Of a stretch of DNA of 64,000 bases, positions 29,177 through 36,371 are shown piece after piece. The notes beneath the pieces were generated by a model. It was not told where the DNA came from. It ran no database searches and saw nothing but the letters and a program-made list of their open reading frames with translations. The stretch's first letter is position 1; the number at the start of each line of letters is the position of its first letter. The DNA comes from Phycisphaeraceae bacterium (GTDB taxonomy: Bacteria > Planctomycetota > Phycisphaerae > Phycisphaerales > UBA1924). Position numbers and translations under genes: made by a program. The stretch is taken from contig JAHBXG010000009.1 in the NCBI GenBank assembly GCA_019636565.1, forward strand, positions 59,294-123,293, written 5' to 3'.

Positions 29177-29689
29177 ATGCAAAGCCCAGCGGAATCGTTC
29201 CGGATCGGTCACGGCTATGACCTCCATCGCCTCGAGCCAATCGCCCCCGAAGGGGCGGGAAGGCCGCTGCTGGTCGGCGGGGTGCGGCTGGAGTCCGATC
29301 GAGGTCCGGTCGCCCATAGCGACGGCGACGCCCTTCTCCACGCCGTGACCGATGCCTTGCTCGCCGCGGCCGCCTTGCCCGATATCGGCCAGCTCTTCCC
29401 AGACACCGATGCCCGGCACGAATCCAGAGACTCTCGCGAGTTCCTCAAGGAAGCGGGGCGGCAGGTCCGCAGTGCGGGATGGGTGGTGGCCAACATCGAT
29501 GCCACGGTGGTGTTGGAGAAACCCAAGCTCAGCCCGCACAAAGAGGAGATCCGATCCAACATCGCCGCGGCGCTTGATATCGATTCCTCGCGTGTCGGCG
29601 TGAAGGGCAAGACGCACGAGAAAGTGGACGCCGTGGGAGAATCGCGAGCGATCGAGGTGCATGTGGTCGCGCTTCTCGTGCGCAACTGA
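29177..29689 (+). CDS. ispF: 2-C-methyl-D-erythritol 2,4-cyclodiphosphate synthase
   Basis: Fifth step of the MEP isoprenoid pathway: converts CDP-ME 2-phosphate to the cyclic diphosphate, releasing CMP. The 170-residue protein has the zinc-binding RIGHGYDLHRL at the start, VAHSDGDALLHAVTDALLAAAALPDIGQLFPDTD in the middle, and the C-terminal ALDIDSSRVGVKGKTHEKVDAVGESRAIE. Length and motifs are standard. I use the ATG at 29177; a TTG in the same frame lies 8 codons upstream. No other MEP-pathway gene is in the window. Confidence 0.95.
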   Translation: MQSPAESFRIGHGYDLHRLEPIAPEGAGRPLLVGGVRLESDRGPVAHSDGDALLHAVTDALLAAAALPDIGQLFPDTDARHESRDSREFLKEAGRQVRSAGWVVANIDATVVLEKPKLSPHKEEIRSNIAAALDIDSSRVGVKGKTHEKVDAVGESRAIEVHVVALLVRN

Positions 29690-29697
29690 ACGCCGAT

Positions 29698-30537
29698 TCA
29701 TCGGGAGCCGGAATCCGGAATCGAGCGTTGTCGGTGTCGTAAAAGGCGATCGGTCAGGCCCGGCATGAGCATTGATACCGCCAGAGCGAACCGAATAGGC
29801 AGGCTTGTCCAGACTTCCGCGCCGTGCGGCTTTTTCAAGCGACGGACGATTGCTTTCGCGACCACGTCCGCGGATTGCCTCAGTGCGTCGGGAGTCTGAA
29901 TGCTGGTGCGCTTGCGACCCGAAAGATTGGAAGCGGTGTCGAAGAATTCGGTGCGTGTGCCGATCGGATGAACGGTCGAAACGCAAACACCCCGGGCATC
30001 GAGTTCGGCCCGCATCGCCCGGCCGAAGTGATCCTGAAGCGACTTGGTGCCCGAATACGCCGCGAAATTTGGCAGCCCGATCTTGCTCACGCAGCTTGAG
30101 CACGCCAGCACATGCCCCTTCACAGGGCCGCTGTTGGATTCGAGCATGTGTCGGGCGCTCAGTTTCATCAATTCAAGACTCGACCAGAAATTCGTCCGGA
30201 ATATCTGTTCGAGTTCCGCGTCGGTGTACTGCAAAACCTGCCGCTCGATGCCGTAGCCCGCGTTGGAGAATACCGCGAAGAGCGAGCCGAATTTCTCGCA
30301 CGAGAAATCGATCAATCTCCGGTTTTCGCCGCTCGCAGTAACGTCCATCGCCAACCACTCGGCGCGGCCTCCTTCGCTGCGAATCCGCTCAACGGCTTCG
30401 CGGAGCCTGTCCTCGCGCCGCGCCGCCAGAACGACATTCATGCCGGCGCGTGCGCATGCAACAGCCGTCGCGAGCCCGATCCCGGAACTTGCGCCGGTGA
30501 TGGCGATCGTGCGCCCCTGAAGTCGAATCGGTGCCAT
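29698..30537 (-). CDS. Short-chain dehydrogenase/reductase (SDR) family oxidoreductase
   Basis: A 279-residue NAD(P)-dependent oxidoreductase. It has the cofactor loop ITGASSGIGLATAVA (TGxxxGIG), a central NAG motif (SNAGYG), a catalytic Ser in ACSSCVSKIG and the YxxxK pair in YSGTKSLQDHF. The arginine-rich ARREDR after strand 2 suggests NADPH preference. Substrate cannot be inferred. It follows the entericidin-like gene with a 3-bp gap and may share its transcript. Confidence 0.88.
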   Translation of the reverse strand: MAPIRLQGRTIAITGASSGIGLATAVACARAGMNVVLAARREDRLREAVERIRSEGGRAEWLAMDVTASGENRRLIDFSCEKFGSLFAVFSNAGYGIERQVLQYTDAELEQIFRTNFWSSLELMKLSARHMLESNSGPVKGHVLACSSCVSKIGLPNFAAYSGTKSLQDHFGRAMRAELDARGVCVSTVHPIGTRTEFFDTASNLSGRKRTSIQTPDALRQSADVVAKAIVRRLKKPHGAEVWTSLPIRFALAVSMLMPGLTDRLLRHRQRSIPDSGSR

Positions 30538-30540
30538 GTG

Positions 30541-30741
30541 TTATTTTTGAACGTCGCCCTGCTTGGTCTGGCCCGGCGCCGGATCCGGTGTGCCGCCGAA
30601 CGCCTTCTTTGTGTTGTCGCTGGTCTGCTCGACGTCTTCGCCCAAGCCCGAGACGGTGTTGCATGCGACGAGCGTGCCGAGAGCGAGCGCTGACAGCGTC
30701 AGTGTTACCGTGCGAGCGAACTTGCCTGCCTGCGATCTCAT
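30541..30741 (-). CDS. Entericidin A/B family lipoprotein
   Basis: A 66-residue small lipoprotein. The signal peptide (KFARTVTLTLSALALGTLVAC, lipobox LVAC, Cys27) is followed by the entericidin-like NTVSGLGEDVEQTSDNTKKAFG. EcnA/EcnB are cell-envelope lipoproteins linked to a stationary-phase antidote/toxin pair in E. coli; many other bacteria have single family members of unclear role. The start at 30741 has an upstream AGGGAG box. It lies between murJ and the SDR gene on the same strand. Confidence 0.75.
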   Translation of the reverse strand: MRSQAGKFARTVTLTLSALALGTLVACNTVSGLGEDVEQTSDNTKKAFGGTPDPAPGQTKQGDVQK

Positions 30742-30759
30742 TGGAAGTCTCCCTGTACG

Positions 30760-30776
30760 CACCAATTCAGTTGGTG
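30760..30776 (-). terminator. Hairpin between murJ and the entericidin-like gene
   Basis: CACCAA-ttcag-TTGGTG gives a 6-bp stem about 45 bases past the murJ stop. No T-run follows, so it may be a weak terminator or an RNA-processing structure only. Confidence 0.3.
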
Positions 30777-30818
30777 GTGCGCACAAGCGTATCGGACCGA
30801 TCGCCTTGCCGTTATTCG

Positions 30819-32510
30819 TCACTCCGCCATCATCGACTCCATCTTGACACCTGCCGGAGCGCGGCGAACCAGCCATCGCAATTCTTCAAGCCGGAACACA
30901 AAGGCGATTCCGCCGTAGAGCACGGCACCTGCAACAGTTGCGACGCTCAAGCGGACAAAGTGCATCCGCCAGGATTCGGGCGCGGGCCAGAACGCAACAG
31001 TCGCCCAAACGCCCGCGCCCATCACCGTAGCCGCGCCGAGGATTTTCAGCGATCCGACGACCGTAGAGCGATCGAAAACATCGGCGCCAAGTTTTTTCCG
31101 CGCGATCCATGCGACGAGCAGCGACTGCGCAACGGCGCACAGACCGGTCGAGAGCGCCAGCCCTGCCTCGCGCAGATACCAGATCAGCACTAGATTGAGC
31201 GAGAGGTTGACGATCACCATGGCCATCGCTACCCGCATCGGTGTGACCGTATCTCCCCGCGCATAGAACGCCCGCGTGAGGACATGATTCAGCGAATACG
31301 CCCACACCGCCGGCGCAAAGCACGCTACAACCAGCGCCGAACGTTCGAGCCCCTCCTTGGAAAACCGCAGAAACATCGTGTGCACGAGGTCTTCACGCAC
31401 GACCACAAGCCCAACGCTCGCCGGAATCCCGATGAAAAGCGACAGGCGCACGCCCCGCCTCAGGACATCCACGAACGCCACCGACGACCCCGCCGTCCTC
31501 GACAGAAGCGGAAACACAGCCGTTGCGACGGCTATCCCGAAGACTCCAAGTGGGAACTGGTAAAGCCGCGACGTGTACGACAGAATCGAGTTGGACGCGT
31601 CGTCAAGCGTGATCGGTTTGCCGAACATCGTCGCGCCGATCCAGATGGGCCACATCGCGAGAAGCGTGTCCATCATGGTGTTCAATTGCAGCGTGCCGAG
31701 CCCGAACAGAACCGGCACGAAGCGCTTCAGCACCCGCTTCGCTGAATCTCGTGCAGCCTCGGTCGCGCGTGTCCAGCGCACCAGACCGCGTAGTGCAATC
31801 ACCGACCAGGCGATCTGGAGGATGCTCGCCACAACCGCGGAAGTACCAACGAGGTACGCCGAAGTCTCCTTGGGAATATCCCGCCAGATCAGCGGCACAA
31901 GCGCCGCGGCGATCATCATCAGGTTCAGAATGACCGGCGCTGCCGCCGGAGGCCCGAACTTTCCGTGGCTCTGCAGCACACCGCCCAGAATGGCCGTGGT
32001 GCAGACCATCGGCATCATCGGCAGCATCAGCATCATCAGCCGGATTGAGAGAATCCGATCCGCGTCGTGGTTGCCCCAGTAGAGCACCCCCATGAGCGCC
32101 AACTCGATGACCACAACGATGAGTGCTGTCGTCAGAGTGAGCCCACGGAGCGTGAGCGAAGCCAACTGATCCGCCGCATCGGCCGATTTGAGCCGCGTCG
32201 TGGTGTACTCGGGGAGAAACGCCGCCGAGAGCGCGCCCTCGCCAAACAGGCGCCGGAAAATATTGGGCACCTGAAACGCCGCGTTGAAAGCCGATCCGAT
32301 TCCGGTGTCCCCGAACAGCCCCGCCGTCAGGATGTCACGTGCCAGGCCGGTCAATCTCGAAACCAGCGTCAGGCTTGCCACGATCCGGATCGCCGCCGCC
32401 AGCACGCCCCCGAGCGCGTGCAGATCATGGGGTTGCTCTGCGCCCGCCGCCTCTGCGGCGACTCCGTCTCTCACATTGGCATCTGGTCTTGTCATCGCCG
32501 GCAGATTCAT
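30819..32510 (-). CDS. murJ: Lipid II flippase MurJ (MviN family)
   Basis: Polytopic membrane protein that moves lipid II (or related polyprenol-linked glycans) across the inner membrane. The 563-residue protein has about 14 hydrophobic helices. Family signatures include LVSRLTGLARDILTAGLFGDTG, NIFRRLFGEGALSAAFLPEYTT and the central YTSRLYQFPLGVFGIAVATAVFPLLSR. The start at 32510 overlaps the vanZ-like stop by 4 bp (ATGA), suggesting coupling; other in-frame ATGs exist on each side. It ends the surface-polysaccharide cluster, so it could flip an exopolysaccharide precursor instead of, or as well as, lipid II. Confidence 0.92.
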   Translation of the reverse strand: MNLPAMTRPDANVRDGVAAEAAGAEQPHDLHALGGVLAAAIRIVASLTLVSRLTGLARDILTAGLFGDTGIGSAFNAAFQVPNIFRRLFGEGALSAAFLPEYTTTRLKSADAADQLASLTLRGLTLTTALIVVVIELALMGVLYWGNHDADRILSIRLMMLMLPMMPMVCTTAILGGVLQSHGKFGPPAAAPVILNLMMIAAALVPLIWRDIPKETSAYLVGTSAVVASILQIAWSVIALRGLVRWTRATEAARDSAKRVLKRFVPVLFGLGTLQLNTMMDTLLAMWPIWIGATMFGKPITLDDASNSILSYTSRLYQFPLGVFGIAVATAVFPLLSRTAGSSVAFVDVLRRGVRLSLFIGIPASVGLVVVREDLVHTMFLRFSKEGLERSALVVACFAPAVWAYSLNHVLTRAFYARGDTVTPMRVAMAMVIVNLSLNLVLIWYLREAGLALSTGLCAVAQSLLVAWIARKKLGADVFDRSTVVGSLKILGAATVMGAGVWATVAFWPAPESWRMHFVRLSVATVAGAVLYGGIAFVFRLEELRWLVRRAPAGVKMESMMAE

Positions 32511-32872
32511 CGGCTGAGACGTCCAAGGCCCCACATCCCGCCGATGGCCAGGCTGATCCCCAAAACATTAAACGCCAAGTCATCCCAAGCGCAGGTCCTT
32601 CCAAGCGCTGGAATCGCCTGCAATCCCTCGTCGATGCACGCATAGCCGACTGCCGTCATCCAGGAAAGCGTCAGGTTTCGCTTGGAAAAGACGGGTCCGA
32701 AGAACCCGCAGGCGGCCGCCAGGGCCGCCCATGTTCCAAAAGCGCCCAGGTGGACCCAAAGATCGGTCCGCTCCACCGGACCCCGGATCTGCAGGTTCGG
32801 CCAGTGAGTGCCGGTAAACAGCAAGAGCGCATAGCCCGCAAACACCGGCCGCGGCATTCGAATCGCCTTCAT
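32507..32872 (-). CDS. VanZ-like membrane protein
   Basis: A 121-residue protein with four hydrophobic segments and the VanZ-like pattern of polar residues in helices 3-4 (IDEGLQAIPALGRTCAWDDLAFNVLG: E, Q, R, D and N conserved in the family). VanZ-like proteins are found in cell-wall and polysaccharide clusters; in enterococci VanZ raises teicoplanin resistance, but the mechanism is unknown. It overlaps both the ParA and MurJ genes by 4 bp, so the three are translationally coupled. Confidence 0.8.
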   Translation of the reverse strand: MKAIRMPRPVFAGYALLLFTGTHWPNLQIRGPVERTDLWVHLGAFGTWAALAAACGFFGPVFSKRNLTLSWMTAVGYACIDEGLQAIPALGRTCAWDDLAFNVLGISLAIGGMWGLGRLSR

Positions 32873-33798
32873 GCCGAAGCGCCCGCATTTCCAGGGATCG
32901 AGGCGTCCGCATTCTCGAGGCGAGTGATCACAATCGGCATGTCACCCCTCGATCGAACAGCGCCGGCCGGCAACCGATCCACCAGAAACGTCTCCGCCAG
33001 AGCGCGATAGTCGTCCGCCCCGCTGGCCTGCGGGGCGTAATCGAAAATCGTCTTCCCGAAACTTGGGCTCTCTGCCAGCTTGATGTTTCGCCGGATCGCC
33101 GGCCTGAACACAATCGCGTTTCTCCACGGGACGTCACTCCCACGCGTGCCCTCAAAGAACGCGTCCAGATCCGCAACAACCTCGCGAGTGTGCGTGCTGG
33201 CGGCATCGTGCATGCAGAGAACAACCCCGGCAACCGTCAATCTCGGGTTGATCGCCTGCGTCCCGCTCGCCAGCAGTTTCACCGTTTCAAGCAGCTTTCC
33301 GACCCCCTGCAGCGCCAGGAAGTGTGCCTGCATGGGGATCAGCACTTCGTCTGCCGCGGCAAGCGCATTGAGCGTCAGCAGCCCCAGGGAGGGCGGGCAA
33401 TCGATCAGCACAAAGTCCACGCGCCCCGCAAACGCCGCTATTACCCGCTTGATGCGTTCGAGGCGATCTTCCGCCGATGCGAGTTCCGTTTCTGTCGCCG
33501 CCAAGTCGGTATGGCTCGAAAGTGCGAGCAGGTTGGGCGCCACTTCCCGAGCCGCTGCCGCAGCATCCGCCGGATCGTGGATCAGGTCATAGATCGATCG
33601 ACCCTCAGCCCCGTCCAGCCCCAGACCCAGCGTGGCGTGGGCCTGCGGGTCGAGATCGATCACGAGCGTCCGGTGGCCCGCCTGTGCGATCGCTGCCGCG
33701 AGATTCACTGTGGTGGTCGTTTTGCCCACGCCGCCCTTCTGGTTCATCAGCGCGATGCAGCGGGGTCTCGAAGCCGAAGATTGGTCCGAATCGTTCAT
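32869..33798 (-). CDS. ParA family ATPase (no ParB partner seen)
   Basis: A 309-residue MinD/ParA-type ATPase. The deviant Walker A is intact (ALMNQKGGVGKTTTTVNLAAAIA), Walker A' is LVIDLDPQAHATLGLG, and Walker B is DFVLIDCPPSLGLLTLNALAAA. Like ParA/Soj, it probably dimerises with ATP and positions a cargo on DNA or membrane. No parB or parS is visible here. Its place between a WecA-like glycosyltransferase and VanZ/MurJ suggests it positions an envelope or polysaccharide machine rather than chromosomes; this is inference. The ATG at 33798 is used; the frame opens 14 codons upstream. Confidence 0.85.
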   Translation of the reverse strand: MNDSDQSSASRPRCIALMNQKGGVGKTTTTVNLAAAIAQAGHRTLVIDLDPQAHATLGLGLDGAEGRSIYDLIHDPADAAAAAREVAPNLLALSSHTDLAATETELASAEDRLERIKRVIAAFAGRVDFVLIDCPPSLGLLTLNALAAADEVLIPMQAHFLALQGVGKLLETVKLLASGTQAINPRLTVAGVVLCMHDAASTHTREVVADLDAFFEGTRGSDVPWRNAIVFRPAIRRNIKLAESPSFGKTIFDYAPQASGADDYRALAETFLVDRLPAGAVRSRGDMPIVITRLENADASIPGNAGASA

Positions 33799-33861
33799 GC
33801 CCGAGTATACGAATCGGCAGATTCCGCGCGTCGGGAACACAGGATTTCGCTCGGTTTTCGG

Positions 33862-35316
33862 CTAGCGCACCGAGGCGGTTTCGCCGCCGACGTGCACCGG
33901 CTCCGACTTGGGAGTCTCGTGGAGCGGATGCAACGCGTTCGCTCGCCTGGCCTCCGAGTCGATCGCTTGCTGCTCGATGAACTTGCGCCGGGCGATCTTG
34001 ATCGCCGTCACCCCGATGAACGAGGCGAGCATCAGGGCGAGGATGTACACCACGCGGGCCCGTCCCATGCTCACCAGGACGCCGAGCGCCGCAAAGCTCG
34101 CGGCCATGGCGTAAAGCACCAAGACCGCACCCTTCACGCCGAGCGACCGCTTCAGCATGTGGTGCAGGTGGTCGCTGTCCGCGCTCGAAATACTCTGCCC
34201 GGCCATCTTTCGGCGCACGATCGCAAGGCTGGTATCGATCAGCGGAACCGCAAACACGATCAGACCCGCCATGACCAGGTGCGTTTTGTCCGTCGCACCC
34301 AGGGTCAGGATGATCACGATCGTCGTGTACCCCAGAAGCAGCGACCCCGCATCTCCCAAGAAAATCGTCGCCGGGTTGAAGTTGTGAGGCAAGAAGCCCA
34401 GGCAGGCACCCAGCAGAGCCATACACAGCACCAATCGCTGGGTGTCGCGCACACCGTCGTCAAAAGCCGCCAGCCCCAGCGAGATGATCAGCAGGCCCAA
34501 CGCACTGATCGCCGTCGTGCCCGTCAGCAGGCCGTCCAGCCCGTCGATCAGATTGGTCGCGTTGCACGCACCCAGCACAAAGAAGCCGATGATCGCTGTC
34601 CCGACCCAGTAGACAAGATCGAAATGCAATCCGCTGGATTCCGCGCCTGGAAAGTGGAACGGCAGCGGAATTGTGAAGACCAGGCTTGTATTGCCCAGCA
34701 GCGTCCCCAGTGGCGAAAGCACCTGCGCCGCGACGCGAGCACCAATGTCGTCGATCGCCAGCAGCGCCGCCGCAAATAACAACCCGCCGATCTTTACCCG
34801 CGGAGCCAGGCCCCACACGTCATCCAGCAGGCCGACCACGACGACCACCGTCATGCCAAACAGAATAAATAGCGGCACGATCCGCTGCTCGGGTTCGGAA
34901 ACATGCGTCGAGCCGTGGTATTCCACCAGCCCGGCCCATTTCACCGATGCATAGCTGTAGAGGATCGCCGCGAGCATCCCCAGGAATACCGCGACGCCCC
35001 CCAGATACGCAACCGGCATCCTGTGAACCTTGCGCGCCTCGCTCGGGCGGTCGACAACGCCGTAATTGATCGCAAGCCGGCGCATGAGCGGTGTCGTCAG
35101 CAGCGTGACGACAAACGCGATCGCCATGATCCATGCGTAGCCGTTGAAAATCTCCCAGCGAGACGCCTTTTCAATCTCCGATTCCACACTCGGCGAAGCC
35201 GCGTCCGCGCCCAGCGCGAGATTGCAAAGCGCCGCGACACACGACGCCGCGATCCACGTCCTCGCGGTCCATGCCGCGCCGTCCGCGCACCCGGTTCGCA
35301 TTGGCGCCCTGTTCAC
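33862..35316 (-). CDS. WecA/MraY family UDP-GlcNAc:undecaprenyl-phosphate sugar-1-phosphate transferase
   Basis: Polyprenyl-phosphate phosphoglycosyl transferase that begins synthesis of a lipid-linked glycan. The 484-residue polytopic protein has the LLDDVWGL motif, CNATNLIDGLDGLLTG, the metal-binding LGDAGSLLLG segment and the WecA-type DHLHHMLKRSLG near residue 400. This HxHH-type motif supports a UDP-GlcNAc/GalNAc substrate rather than UDP-MurNAc-pentapeptide. The start is a GTG that overlaps the epimerase stop (GTGA). The N-terminus (RTWIAASCVAALCNLALGADA) looks like a signal anchor. It probably makes the first sugar-lipid of the exopolysaccharide whose export genes lie upstream. Confidence 0.88.
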   Translation of the reverse strand: MNRAPMRTGCADGAAWTARTWIAASCVAALCNLALGADAASPSVESEIEKASRWEIFNGYAWIMAIAFVVTLLTTPLMRRLAINYGVVDRPSEARKVHRMPVAYLGGVAVFLGMLAAILYSYASVKWAGLVEYHGSTHVSEPEQRIVPLFILFGMTVVVVVGLLDDVWGLAPRVKIGGLLFAAALLAIDDIGARVAAQVLSPLGTLLGNTSLVFTIPLPFHFPGAESSGLHFDLVYWVGTAIIGFFVLGACNATNLIDGLDGLLTGTTAISALGLLIISLGLAAFDDGVRDTQRLVLCMALLGACLGFLPHNFNPATIFLGDAGSLLLGYTTIVIILTLGATDKTHLVMAGLIVFAVPLIDTSLAIVRRKMAGQSISSADSDHLHHMLKRSLGVKGAVLVLYAMAASFAALGVLVSMGRARVVYILALMLASFIGVTAIKIARRKFIEQQAIDSEARRANALHPLHETPKSEPVHVGGETASVR

Positions 35317-36359
35317 GACTGGGATCCTTCACGCACACCGCCCGCCGCAGTTCCCGATAGCCATCCGGCCACGTTCCGGATGGTCTGCTCGAGGCTTGTC
35401 TGCGGCGCAAACCCGATCGCCTCCCGGATTCTGCTCAAATCCGGTCGTCGATCGGCCAGGTCCTCGAAGCCCGGCGGATACGCCTCACTATAGGGAACAA
35501 ACTCAATCTTCGAGCGCGACTCGGTCAGTCGAATCACCAGTTCCGCCAGGTCGCGAATGCTGATCGAGCGGTCCGAGCCGATGTTGTACACGCCCCCCCG
35601 GCACTGCTGCGAGCCCAAAAGCCGCGGCAAGGCACCGACCACATCCGAGATGTCGCAGAAGCAGCGCGATTGCCGTCCCTCGCCGTGCACCCGCAGCGGT
35701 CGGCCCGCCAGCGCCGCCTCGACAAAGCGCGGCAGGACCATCCCGTATTCGCCAACCTGGCGCGTCCCGACCGTATTGAAAAACCGCGCGACCACGACGC
35801 TCAATTCACGCTGCTTCCCGTAACTCAGCGCCAGATACTCATCGATCCCCTTGCTATAGGCGTAGCACCAGCGTGAAACACTGGTCGGGCCGTACGTCAC
35901 GTCATCGGTCTCGGAATACGGCGACTTCGCGCTCTTTCCGTACACCTCAGAACTGCTCGCGATAAGCGTCGGAATTCCTTTGGCTTTCGCTCCCGGTGCG
36001 CGTCGGCCGGCGGCAAACTCCAGGAGCGCGATTGTCTGCTCGATGTTGGTTCGGACGGCGCTGATCGGATCTTTCATCACCAGTCCCACGCCCACGGCCG
36101 CGGCGAGGTGATAGATCTCATCGAACACCTCGCCGGGCCCCAGCGCCGCGAGCGCTTCGCTGAGGTTCGCTTCGATGAATCGGAGGTTGGCGTGACCGGG
36201 GAGGTTTGTCGTTCGGCCCGTGGAGAGATTATCGATGACCGTGACGCGGTCTCCCCGCGCCAGCAGTCGCTCGGAAAGATGCGAGCCGATAAAGCCAGCG
36301 CCGCCGGTGATCAGCGACCGCCTCACACGTGCTTCGGAATGGCTCGACTCGGGCGACAT
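35313..36359 (-). CDS. NAD-dependent nucleotide-sugar epimerase/dehydratase
   Basis: A 348-residue extended SDR enzyme of the UDP-glucose 4-epimerase/UDP-glucuronate decarboxylase group. The NAD-binding loop is TGGAGFIGSHLSERLLARG with the following DNLSTGR; the catalytic Ser lies in ASSSEVYG and the YxxxK pair in YAYSKGIDEY. The later FFNTVGTRQ, RCFCDISDVVGAL and YNIGSDRSISI segments match this group. It should supply a nucleotide sugar for the polysaccharide. It overlaps the WecA-like gene by 4 bp and follows the Wzc-like gene by 12 bp. Confidence 0.88.
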   Translation of the reverse strand: MSPESSHSEARVRRSLITGGAGFIGSHLSERLLARGDRVTVIDNLSTGRTTNLPGHANLRFIEANLSEALAALGPGEVFDEIYHLAAAVGVGLVMKDPISAVRTNIEQTIALLEFAAGRRAPGAKAKGIPTLIASSSEVYGKSAKSPYSETDDVTYGPTSVSRWCYAYSKGIDEYLALSYGKQRELSVVVARFFNTVGTRQVGEYGMVLPRFVEAALAGRPLRVHGEGRQSRCFCDISDVVGALPRLLGSQQCRGGVYNIGSDRSISIRDLAELVIRLTESRSKIEFVPYSEAYPPGFEDLADRRPDLSRIREAIGFAPQTSLEQTIRNVAGWLSGTAAGGVREGSQS

Positions 36360-36371
36360 CGGGGCCCGAGC

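Noticed and set aside
33190..34779. 529-residue plus-strand frame opposite parA and the WecA-like gene
   Set aside because: Antisense shadow of two genes with full motifs; high-GC DNA commonly gives such long frames.
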